NCBI GenBank assembly: GCA_038150465.1
Contig: JAYOTP010000042.1
Location: forward strand, 1-16,323
Direction of reading: 5' to 3'
Length of the DNA stretch: 16,323 bases
Origin: RFXV01 sp038150465
Lineage (GTDB): Bacteria > Bacteroidota > Bacteroidia > Flavobacteriales > Schleiferiaceae
Shown here: piece by piece, positions 6,552 through 13,763 of the stretch
Layout: every line of letters begins with the position of its first letter
Position numbering within the stretch: position 1 is the stretch's first letter
Translations under genes and position numbers: made by a program
Notes under the pieces: model-generated
Told to the model about the DNA's origin: nothing
Database searches by the model: none
The model's input: only the letters and a program-made list of their open reading frames with translations

Positions 6552-7459
6552 GAGCCTTGTTCATCGTTTTCGGCTGACTCTTCTTCGGGTTTTGGATATG
6601 CGCTCACAAAGCCACGCACCAGATCGATCTCCGCCCGCAAGTCTCTTCCGCTGCCGCCTCTTTTGGCGTACTTGGCAAAGTCTGAAGCTTCAAGGAAGCG
6701 CTTGAGTTCGCGCTCCTCTGTTTCAGAAAGTCCGCAGATCTGTATCGCCCCCGCTATCTCCGAACCGGTCATCTCCATGGCGTGGATCTGGAAGGCCTGG
6801 CTGAGGTAGAGGCGGAGCACATTGGTCACCGAGGTGTAATAGCCCTTTAGATCGCCTGTCCATGCCTGCTGCTGCTCCAGTGCAGAGAGCATGCTCAGTG
6901 CCAATTCACGGGGATCGATCTGCGGCAATTCGGGATCGGAGCTGCCAGAATCCCTCTTCCATTTGTTCCAAAGAAGCACGACCAGCACGATCATCAGGAC
7001 CATGCCCAGCGGAAGGGCGACGTACAGCGGCCAGTTGAAAGGCGCCTCGTAGGGGGCCACGATGTCTTTGAGTTCTTCCTCACCTGCAGCGGGCATATCG
7101 ATGTGCACAAAAGCCTCCGGAGTGCGGAGTGTATCGGTGCCGATGACAGGCCCGCTGAGTTGGAGTCGATGGAAGCCCGAATCGAATCGGGTGAGTTGTA
7201 AGCGCTGTACCCAGATGCCTTCCTTTTTCCAAAGCGCAGAGTCGCAGCTATTGGACAGAACCACCCAGGCAGTGTCATCGGGCTGGGCACCAACCCCCAA
7301 AGAGGTGAATTCGGCCGCTGCAGAAAGCTCCAAATCGAGAACCTGCCCAATGAGCAAGCTATCGGAACCGATCTTCATATCGACAGATTGGGCAGTGGCC
7401 GTGAGCGATGCCAGCGCACAGAGCAAAAAGAGCTTTACAGATCGTGCCAAATCCTTCAT
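6548..7459 (-). CDS. Bat-operon membrane protein (unnamed, between DUF58 and BatA)
   Basis: 303 residues from ATG 7459. The open frame runs further upstream, but that part is a shadow of the DUF58 gene, and ATG 7459 gives both a signal peptide (SVKLFLLCALASLTATAQ) and an ATGA overlap with the DUF58 stop. After the signal comes a beta-rich periplasmic part (25-120), then a membrane helix at about 145-166. A cytoplasmic helical part follows (about 180-285) containing YYTSVTNVLRLYL and AMEMTGSEI, a pattern shared with the DUF4381-like tails of Bat-type operons (a short helix, L-R-x-Y, then a met-thr-x-x-E motif). It has the same topology as a shortened BatD. No enzyme motif is seen. Position and coupling imply a component of the MoxR-DUF58-BatA complex. 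Confidence 0.85.
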   Translation of the reverse strand: MKDLARSVKLFLLCALASLTATAQSVDMKIGSDSLLIGQVLDLELSAAAEFTSLGVGAQPDDTAWVVLSNSCDSALWKKEGIWVQRLQLTRFDSGFHRLQLSGPVIGTDTLRTPEAFVHIDMPAAGEEELKDIVAPYEAPFNWPLYVALPLGMVLMIVLVVLLWNKWKRDSGSSDPELPQIDPRELALSMLSALEQQQAWTGDLKGYYTSVTNVLRLYLSQAFQIHAMEMTGSEIAGAIQICGLSETEERELKRFLEASDFAKYAKRGGSGRDLRAEIDLVRGFVSAYPKPEEESAENDEQGS

Positions 7460-8328
7460 CGCTTGTTGCGTTTTTGGAAGAACTTCAAAAGCGCCGGGGC
7501 GTAGGGGTCGCCCAGTCGAATATCGATGCGTCCCGCACGGGCGGCCTGAAGGCTTCGGCGACAGTAGGCCGACTTGCCCTCCATCCATGCCTTGAACTTC
7601 TCCCGGGTCTTTTTGCGCGTGAGGTCGACCCATTGCGTGGCGCCAGTCTCCGGATCGCGGATGGGCAGTACGCCCATGGAAGGCAGTTCTTCTTCCAATG
7701 GGTCGAGCAGATGGATGCCGATCAGGTCGTGTTTCCTTCCCGTGATGCGCAGGGCTTGTTCGTAGTCTTCGTCCAGAAAATCGGAAAGCAGGAAGACGAT
7801 CCCGGATCTGCGCTGAACGGCATTCAAATACTCCAGACCCTGTGCGATATCGGTGCCCGTGCCTTGGGGGCTGCACTCCAGCATTTCCCGGATGATGCGC
7901 AGCACCTGGCTGCGTCCTTTTTGCGGAGGGATGTAGCGTTCTATGCGGTCGCTGAACAGCAGCATGCCCACCTTGTCGTTGTTCTGTAAGGCAGAGAAGG
8001 CGAGGGTGGCTCCTATCTCGGTGATGACCTCGCGGCGCATCTGTCCCTGCGATCCAAATTTCCCAGAACCGCTGATGTCCGCAACGATCATCATGCTCAG
8101 TTCGCGCTCCTCCTCAAAGACCTTCACATAGGGTTCGCGGAGCCGGGCGGTCACATTCCAGTCGATGGACCGGATATCGTCGCCATAGGTGTAGGCCCGC
8201 ACTTCGCTGAAAGACATGCCTTTCCCCTTGAAGGAACTGTGGTATTCCCCGGAGAAAAGGTGTCTGCTCAGCCGGTTGGTCTTGATCTCGATCCGGCGAA
8301 CCTTCTTTATGAGCTCCCGCGTATCCAT
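7456..8328 (-). CDS. DUF58 domain protein (VWA-like, Bat operon)
   Basis: 290 residues, with no signal peptide or membrane helix, so probably cytoplasmic. The DUF58 signature YGDDIRSIDWNVTAR is at 48-62, with the surrounding KGKGMSFSEVRAY and PYVKVFEEER also conserved. The following VWA-like fold has a metal-site start D84-x-S86-x-S88 (ADISGSG), then GTGTD at 156-160 and LSDFLDEDY at 171-179. This is the usual partner encoded directly after MoxR; there is a five-base gap from the moxR stop. It likely links the ATPase with the membrane VWA proteins. The annotation is secure at family level; the activity is unknown. Confidence 0.94.
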   Translation of the reverse strand: MDTRELIKKVRRIEIKTNRLSRHLFSGEYHSSFKGKGMSFSEVRAYTYGDDIRSIDWNVTARLREPYVKVFEEERELSMMIVADISGSGKFGSQGQMRREVITEIGATLAFSALQNNDKVGMLLFSDRIERYIPPQKGRSQVLRIIREMLECSPQGTGTDIAQGLEYLNAVQRRSGIVFLLSDFLDEDYEQALRITGRKHDLIGIHLLDPLEEELPSMGVLPIRDPETGATQWVDLTRKKTREKFKAWMEGKSAYCRRSLQAARAGRIDIRLGDPYAPALLKFFQKRNKR

Positions 8329-8333
8329 TCAGA

Positions 8334-9323
8334 TCAGGGCACTTCTACAGCATCGAGGATCTCACGGACGACATCTTCGGTCTTCATGTTTTCAGCCTCG
8401 GCCTCGTAGGTCAGTCCGATGCGGTGGCGCAGCACATCTGTGGCAACGGCCCGCACATCTTCTGGGATCACATAGCCTCTGTGCTGGATGAATGCATGCA
8501 CCCTGGCGGCTTTGGCCAGGTTGATGCTCGCTCTGGGCGATCCGCCAAAGGCGATCAATGGCTTGAGGCGTTCGAGTCGGTAGCGGTCTGGATAGCGCGA
8601 GGCGAAGACCAGATCCAGGATGTACTGTTCGATGCGGTCATCCACATACAGCTGGTCGATCACCTGTCTGGCCTTGGCGATCTGATCGAGGCCGACCACG
8701 GGCTTTACTTCTTCCTTTTCGGTCTTGATCTGCCGGCGAACGATCTCCCGTTCCTCTTCGATCTCGGGATAGTCGATCACCGTTTTGAGCATGAAGCGGT
8801 CCATTTGCGCTTCGGGAAGCGGATAGGTGCCTTCCTGCTCCACAGGGTTCTGGGTGGCCAGCACCATGAAGGGCTGTGGAAGCGAGAAACTCTCATCGCC
8901 CAGGGTCACCTGCTGTTCCTGCATGGCTTCCAGCAGGGCGCTCTGAACCTTGGCCGGGGCCCGGTTGATCTCGTCGGCCAGCACGAAGTTGGCGAAGACC
9001 GGCCCTTTCTTTACCTGGAAAGCGCTGTCGGCCATATTGAAGATCTGCGTGCCGATCACATCGGTGGGCAGAAGGTCGGGCGTGAACTGTATGCGCGAAA
9101 AGCTCGCTTGAATGGCTTTGGAAAGGCTGGTGATGGCCAGTGTCTTGGCCAGGCCAGGTACGCCTTCGAGGAGAATGTGGCCGTTGCTCAGCAGTGCGAT
9201 GAGCAGCCGGTCCAGCATGTAGCGCTGCCCGACAATGCTTCGGGACATTTCCATGTGCAACAGATCGACGAAGGCACTCTCCTTCTCGATGCGTTCATTG
9301 AGTTCATTTATGTTCGCGTCCAT
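8334..9323 (-). CDS. MoxR-family AAA+ ATPase
   Basis: First gene of the Bat operon, 329 residues from ATG 9323. An in-frame ATG 39 bases upstream (9362) adds a non-conserved stretch, so the shorter form is preferred. Walker A is GVPGLAKT (54-61), Walker B is VLADEINRAP (114-123), sensor 1 is LATQNP (155-160), and the GGSPRAS motif (270-276) marks the MoxR C-terminal lid with its sensor arginine. The E-G-T-Y-P-L-P-E-A-Q-x-D-R-F segment (164-177) is a MoxR hallmark. The family hydrolyses ATP to remodel VWA-domain proteins, acting as a chaperone for complex assembly or metal insertion. The 89 bases upstream, back to the pdeM stop, show no promoter I could place with confidence, so read-through from pdeM is possible. 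Confidence 0.96.
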   Translation of the reverse strand: MDANINELNERIEKESAFVDLLHMEMSRSIVGQRYMLDRLLIALLSNGHILLEGVPGLAKTLAITSLSKAIQASFSRIQFTPDLLPTDVIGTQIFNMADSAFQVKKGPVFANFVLADEINRAPAKVQSALLEAMQEQQVTLGDESFSLPQPFMVLATQNPVEQEGTYPLPEAQMDRFMLKTVIDYPEIEEEREIVRRQIKTEKEEVKPVVGLDQIAKARQVIDQLYVDDRIEQYILDLVFASRYPDRYRLERLKPLIAFGGSPRASINLAKAARVHAFIQHRGYVIPEDVRAVATDVLRHRIGLTYEAEAENMKTEDVVREILDAVEVP

Positions 9324-9412
9324 AGGGCTGGGTCGTCTAGAAAATTCAAGACCACAAATCAACCAAATCTGCCGCTAGATGGGCGTTAAGGCCTTGTTAA
9401 ACGGTAAGGTTT

Positions 9413-10057
9413 TCAGAGGGAAAGAGCTTCCACTTTTCGCCCTGTACTCAGAAAGATCCGCTCACCGGACTGTGGCTGGATCTTCCAGCCACCAGTGAAT
9501 CGTCCAAAGGCGGGAAGGATGAACTGATTTTTGCGCAGATAGAAGCAAGGGAGTTTGAGGCTTTGTTTGCCCTGCCCTTTGAGCAGGTAGGTCGGATGCA
9601 GGTGTCCGCAGATCTCGACCTGTTCGCCGGGCGCCTCCGATGGTTCGTGGCAGAGACGAAGGCCATGGAAATCGGCCTGGTCCATCAGCTCGAAGCGATC
9701 GTGCACAAAGAGATGGGCGTGTCGGTCGTGGTTGCCTTTGATGAGCTTCATGGCCAAAATCCCTTGCTTGTCCAGCCACTTCTCCAGGCGATCCCACTCG
9801 CTGTTGGGCTGCGCGTGAAAGAGATCGCCAAGAACGTAGAGTTCGCGCGGCTGGTGCCGGTCCACAAGTCGGCTGAGTTGGTCCAGTTCTTCCTGCGCCA
9901 ATTGCTCGGGAACCCCGAGTCCGTTCTTTCTGAAGTGCATGGTCTTGCCGATGTGCACGTCGGCGATCATGAGCCGGTCTGCATCGAGTTGGAGGCAGAG
10001 GTCCGGATGCAATAGCAGTTGCTGACCGCCCAGGGTGAGTGGAAAGGAGCTGCTCAT
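9413..10057 (-). CDS. pdeM: Ligase-associated-type metallophosphoesterase
   Basis: 214 residues from ATG 10057, chosen because the upstream codons (to 10096) overlap the end of asnB and carry no conserved sequence. Calcineurin-like metal ligands are in order: DVHIGK (33-38), GDLFH (77-81), GNHD (108-111), CHEP with H137, and GHLHP (151-155). The opening G-x-x-L-L-L-H-P-x-x-x-L and the DVHIGK/GNHD spacing fit the DNA-ligase-associated phosphoesterase family (PdeM), short SbcD/Mre11 relatives. It probably needs two divalent metals, Mn preferred by the family. In many bacteria it sits beside an ATP-dependent DNA ligase and a DEXH helicase; neither is seen here. It is separated by 22 bases from asnB and is probably in the same transcript. 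Confidence 0.88.
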   Translation of the reverse strand: MSSSFPLTLGGQQLLLHPDLCLQLDADRLMIADVHIGKTMHFRKNGLGVPEQLAQEELDQLSRLVDRHQPRELYVLGDLFHAQPNSEWDRLEKWLDKQGILAMKLIKGNHDRHAHLFVHDRFELMDQADFHGLRLCHEPSEAPGEQVEICGHLHPTYLLKGQGKQSLKLPCFYLRKNQFILPAFGRFTGGWKIQPQSGERIFLSTGRKVEALSL

Positions 10058-10079
10058 GTTTCCGTTCCGCTGCAGGGCA

Positions 10080-11948
10080 TCACGACTTGCCCACATCTGC
10101 GCTGTTCAGTCCGAGCCAGGCATTCAAATGCAGCAACTGAACCAGTCGGTAGGTGTGGTTCTTCTTTTCGCTGAAATGCTCCTCGATCCATTGGTGGACC
10201 CAGCGCATATCCACAGCAGTGCCCAGCTTGCCCTCTGAGAAATGGGCATTCAGTTTTTCTGCACCCAGCTTGCGGATGTAGCCATCGAGTGGTGGGTTGA
10301 AGCCTGCCTTTTTTCGGTGGATGATGCTGTCGGGAAGATGAGGCTCCAATATCCGGACCAGCGGCAGCTTGCGCTTTTTGCCCTGAATGAGCCGCTTGTC
10401 GGGAAGTTGCCAAACGGCTTCCGCCAATTTCTTGGTCACCAAGGGCACCCGCATTTCGATGCTGGCCTGCATACTCGATTTGTCGGCCACCAGGAAGTTA
10501 TGGGAGAGAAAACCAAAGCGATCCAGGTACATGGCCTGTTTGAGCCGGCTTTCCCCACGCACGTGCTCGAGCAGTTTGCCGATCTTTTTTCGAAAGCGTT
10601 CCACTCCGCTTCCTTCACCGAGCAATGCACGCACTTCATCCGGAGAAAAGACCCCGACCAGTGAGGTATAGGCCAAACCAAAATCCCGCTCCTTCAGGAA
10701 GGTGTTGAAGCGTCCGATCTTTTTTGAGAACCAGGGCACCTTGCCCAGGCTGAGGTTGATCAGCGGTGCCAGCAATTGAAAGAACTTCTTGTAGCGCACC
10801 AACTGATATCTCGGGTAGCCGCCAAAGAGCTCATCCGCGCCCATTCCGCTCAGCACCACAATGCGGTTGCGTTCTCTTGCCTTGAATGACAGGAGCTTGG
10901 AGCTCATGTAGGTAAAATCGTAGATCAGCTCTTCGTTTTCCCGGGCAGTTGTTTCGATGGCCTGAAGAAAAGCCTCGTCCGAATCGATGTCTTCAGAAAG
11001 TGGAATGGACTCAATGGGGCGATCCAGTATCTGGCCGATGCGCATGGCGTATTCATGGTCGCTGGACATGCCGGATTCCTTGTATTCACTCTCTTCCGAC
11101 TGCACGGTCATGCTTTTCACCTGATCGTTCACGGCAGTCAGGATGACCGTGGAATCGATGCCGCCCGAAAAGAAGAGTCCCACAGGCACATCGGCCACGG
11201 TGTGTTCATCGATGCTTTGCTCCACGAGCCTGGAGAGGTCCTGCGCGCTGTTCTGAGCATGTTCGGTGCCCTTCCAATAGGAAGTGGTCTGCACCTTCAT
11301 CTCTGCTGTATCGAGTTCGAGCCAACTTCCGGGAAACACCTTTTGTACGCCTTTGAACCCTGTTTCTGGTTCGTAGATGAATCCGTTCAGCAGGTACTCC
11401 GCAAAGAGGGAACGATCGGGTTCGGGAGCTGATCCTTCAAAGGTCCAAAGGGCTTTGATCTCAGAGGCAAAGATGAATTCACCGTCTTTCAAGGACCAAT
11501 AGACCGGCTTGATCCCCAGCGGATCGCGCACCAATAGAAGCTTTTCTTCCTGCCTGTCCATAAAGGCGAAGGCGAACATGCCATCGAGCTCAGCGAGTCG
11601 ATCCGTACCATAGGCCATGAGCCATTGGAAGAGGACTTCAGTGTCGCCAGTGGTTTGGAATTCAATGCCTCGTTCCTTTACCAGAATGGATCGGAGCTCC
11701 TGGAAATTGTACAGTTCACCGTTGAATACCAGGCTGTATCGCTGGTCTTCCGAAAGGAAGGGCTGGTTTGATCGAGGGTCCAAATCGATGATGGACAGAC
11801 GGGTGTGGCCCAGACCAAAATGTTGTCCCGACCCGAGCTTGCCTGCTTGGTTTCCCTGAGCATCTGGCCCTCTATGGTGAATGGAGGCCAGGGCCGGAGC
11901 CAGCGAATGTGCTTTTTTGTCCGAAACGTATCCGACTATACCGCACAT
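10080..11948 (-). CDS. asnB: Asparagine synthase (glutamine-hydrolysing)
   Basis: 622 residues. Cys2 after the initiator Met (MCGIVGY) is the nucleophile of the class II glutamine amidotransferase domain (1-~215), with HHRGPD (24-29) and NGELYN (76-81). The synthetase domain (about 235-600) carries the ATP-pyrophosphatase P-loop SGGIDS (261-266) and the SGMGADELFGGYPRY segment (367-381). The reaction is aspartate + glutamine + ATP to asparagine + glutamate + AMP + PPi. Length and motifs are normal for AsnB. Some members act in polysaccharide or cofactor modification instead, but no sugar gene cluster is seen nearby. It is followed after 22 bases by pdeM. A promoter with the consensus -7 box lies 48 bases before the ATG. 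Confidence 0.94.
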   Translation of the reverse strand: MCGIVGYVSDKKAHSLAPALASIHHRGPDAQGNQAGKLGSGQHFGLGHTRLSIIDLDPRSNQPFLSEDQRYSLVFNGELYNFQELRSILVKERGIEFQTTGDTEVLFQWLMAYGTDRLAELDGMFAFAFMDRQEEKLLLVRDPLGIKPVYWSLKDGEFIFASEIKALWTFEGSAPEPDRSLFAEYLLNGFIYEPETGFKGVQKVFPGSWLELDTAEMKVQTTSYWKGTEHAQNSAQDLSRLVEQSIDEHTVADVPVGLFFSGGIDSTVILTAVNDQVKSMTVQSEESEYKESGMSSDHEYAMRIGQILDRPIESIPLSEDIDSDEAFLQAIETTARENEELIYDFTYMSSKLLSFKARERNRIVVLSGMGADELFGGYPRYQLVRYKKFFQLLAPLINLSLGKVPWFSKKIGRFNTFLKERDFGLAYTSLVGVFSPDEVRALLGEGSGVERFRKKIGKLLEHVRGESRLKQAMYLDRFGFLSHNFLVADKSSMQASIEMRVPLVTKKLAEAVWQLPDKRLIQGKKRKLPLVRILEPHLPDSIIHRKKAGFNPPLDGYIRKLGAEKLNAHFSEGKLGTAVDMRWVHQWIEEHFSEKKNHTYRLVQLLHLNAWLGLNSADVGKS

Positions 11949-11994
11949 AGAAAAGCGTATCGGGTAATTATGTTTTCCTGCAAACGCACAATGG

Positions 11995-12009
11995 CCAAAG
12001 GTACTTTGG
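11995..12009. repeat. Perfect inverted repeat in the asnB promoter
   Basis: CCAAAG-GTA-CTTTGG is a perfect 6-bp inverted repeat with a 3-base centre. It overlaps the proposed -7 box of the asnB promoter and sits between divergent genes. Symmetric half-sites at a promoter are consistent with binding of a dimeric regulator, but a short stretch of this kind can occur by chance. The rest of the 252-bp gap (11949-12200) shows no gene and no other strong symmetry. Confidence 0.35.
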
Positions 12010-12027
12010 AACCCTACTCAGCTCAAG
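11996..12027 (-). promoter_or_regulatory. Probable asnB promoter
   Basis: On the minus strand CTTG (12027-12024), a 20-base spacer, then TACCTTTG (12003-11996). The second box fits TAnnTTTG exactly and the first differs by one base from TTTG. A start near 11989 would give a leader of about 40 bases before the asnB ATG at 11948. For the divergent gene starting at 12201 I found no matching pair of boxes. Confidence 0.5.
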
Positions 12028-12200
12028 AGAAATTCTGTCTTCCTCATCTGCTCATCCATCGCGCAGTATTCGTTCCTTTGAAGAAAGTCTGCAAAGCGAT
12101 CAGCTCCCTCAGATGCATCAAGCCGATCGTTAAAACACGGAACACAATTAAACCTGCACGTCGGATCCTTCTTCTAAGATCGTTCACCATCAGCTAAGAA

Positions 12201-13763
12201 ATGAGAAAACCACTCCTTATCGCCATCCTCCTGGGATCCTTGCATACCGTTTTGGCACAATCATTCAATGGGTTTGCCCTGTACAACGAACAAGGCCAGA
12301 ACACGACCTATCTGATCGACGAAAGCCAAAACATCGCCCACACCTGGAACCTCTCAGAAGTATGCAACTACACGGTTCAGCTGAAAAAGAACGGAAATCT
12401 CGTCCGCGGGCTGAGAAACAATTCCAATGTTCTGGGTGGCGCAGCCGAAGGCGGTAAAGTACATGAGGTAGACCCCAGTGGAAATGTGGTTTGGGAGTTT
12501 GTGTATTCAAGTGCGTCCCATCTTTCGCATCATGACCTCACGCTGATCGGAGACAATGTTCTGCTCACTGCATGGGAGGTGAAGTCGGCGGCGGAATTGA
12601 ATGCCGCAGGGTACAGCAACGCCACCTCTGAAAAGTGGCCCACGCATTTTGTGGAGCTCGAGCCCGACGGAAATGGCGGAGCGTCGATCGTTTGGGAATG
12701 GCATCTCTGGGACCACATGATCCAGGATGTGGATGCGTCCAAACCCAATTATGGCTCCATCAAGGACAATCCGCAACTCTTCGATGTGAACATGATCTCA
12801 GGCGGCGGTCCTGGCGGAGGAGGTGGAGATTGGTTCCACGTCAATGGGGTGGACTACAACGAAGAGCTGGATCAGATCGCTTTTTCTTCCCGCTTTGCCT
12901 CGGAGATCTACATCATCGACCACAGTACGACCACAGCCGAGGCGGCCGGACACACCGGAGGCAACTCAGGTATGGGCGGCGACATTCTGTATCGTTGGGG
13001 CAATCCCTCCAACTACAATACCTCGGGTGCACAGACCATCCCGAGTGCCGTTCATGATGTACGCTGGATCGAAAATGACGGAAGGCCGAATGGAGGCTAT
13101 CTGCAGATCTTCAACAACAGCGGCTTGGGCAACAGTCAATCCACTGTAGATGGCATTCAAACCCCATTGGATACGGTTCAGGGATATACCTACACCCGGG
13201 CAAACGGACAGGCCTTTGAACCGCAAAGTCATTCCTACCGCTATATCTGCGCTTATTCTGCCCGCGGGCAATCGGCCTCGGATAAGATGTCCAACGGCAA
13301 CATCTTTGTGAATGCCTCAGGAGGCATGGGCGGTGCCGGCGTGATGTACGAGGTGGATGCCTCGGGAAGCATTATTTGGGGGCCCTACAATGCAGGTTCT
13401 CAGAAAGCGTTCCGCTACGAGTGCGATCATCCGGGCATCGTTGCACTGGAGCCATTCATGAATTCCACGGCAACGACCACATGTTTTTCGGGAATGTCGA
13501 TCGGGGAGGATGCACGGGCCGTGGTGATGTATCCCAATCCGGTAACGGATCAGTTGTACGTGCAGCTGCCCAGTGCCAGCGACCACGCATCTGAGCTGCT
13601 CATTTTGGACGCGCTGGGCAGAGTGGTGTATTCCCGCACGATCCAGCCGCATGAGCAGGAGTTGAAAGTCGATTTCACTGACTTGGCAACGGGTGTGTAC
13701 AATGTGCAGGTGCACACGCAGAACGGAAGGAGGTTCAAACGGATGATCGCGCACACATTGTAG
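12201..13763 (+). CDS. Arylsulfotransferase-like protein with T9SS tag
   Basis: 520 residues. The Sec signal peptide (2-20) ends in VLAQ. The main domain (about 22-430) is a beta-propeller-like protein of the arylsulfotransferase (ASST) type: TWNL, a repeated pattern of G-N-V-V-W-E-F, SHHDLTL (109-115), DWFHVNGVDYN (210-220), and SSRFASEIYIIDHSTT (229-244). DILYRWGNP (251-259) and AVHDVRWI (283-290) follow. H213, R231 and H285 are candidates for the active site; none is proven. ASST enzymes move sulfate between phenolic esters in the periplasm. A Gly-rich loop (201-209) lies just before DWFH. The C-terminus (441-520), VMYPNPVTDQLYVQLP with later GVYNVQVHT and a basic end, is a T9SS type A sorting domain, so the protein is secreted or surface-bound. 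A simple PQQ-like propeller is the alternative. Confidence 0.82.
   Translation: MRKPLLIAILLGSLHTVLAQSFNGFALYNEQGQNTTYLIDESQNIAHTWNLSEVCNYTVQLKKNGNLVRGLRNNSNVLGGAAEGGKVHEVDPSGNVVWEFVYSSASHLSHHDLTLIGDNVLLTAWEVKSAAELNAAGYSNATSEKWPTHFVELEPDGNGGASIVWEWHLWDHMIQDVDASKPNYGSIKDNPQLFDVNMISGGGPGGGGGDWFHVNGVDYNEELDQIAFSSRFASEIYIIDHSTTTAEAAGHTGGNSGMGGDILYRWGNPSNYNTSGAQTIPSAVHDVRWIENDGRPNGGYLQIFNNSGLGNSQSTVDGIQTPLDTVQGYTYTRANGQAFEPQSHSYRYICAYSARGQSASDKMSNGNIFVNASGGMGGAGVMYEVDASGSIIWGPYNAGSQKAFRYECDHPGIVALEPFMNSTATTTCFSGMSIGEDARAVVMYPNPVTDQLYVQLPSASDHASELLILDALGRVVYSRTIQPHEQELKVDFTDLATGVYNVQVHTQNGRRFKRMIAHTL

Noticed and set aside
7460..7876. Upstream extension of the unnamed Bat-operon gene
   Set aside because: This stretch is an Arg/Pro/His-rich out-of-frame reading of the DUF58 gene; the signal peptide and ATGA overlap fix the start at 7459.
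8424..9389. 321-codon plus-strand open frame
   Set aside because: It lies antisense to the MoxR gene, which has every AAA+ motif; the antisense product is His/Gln-rich without any domain and reflects high GC codon structure.
9363..9412. AAGGCCTT-centred symmetry and TTGATTTG upstream of moxR as terminator and promoter
   Set aside because: Stems are too short for a terminator and no -33 box lies at the right distance, so neither is called.
11805..12197. 130-codon plus-strand open frame running into the asnB/ASST gap
   Set aside because: Half is antisense to asnB; the remainder is basic, lacks a signal or domain, and the stop is just before the secreted-protein gene.
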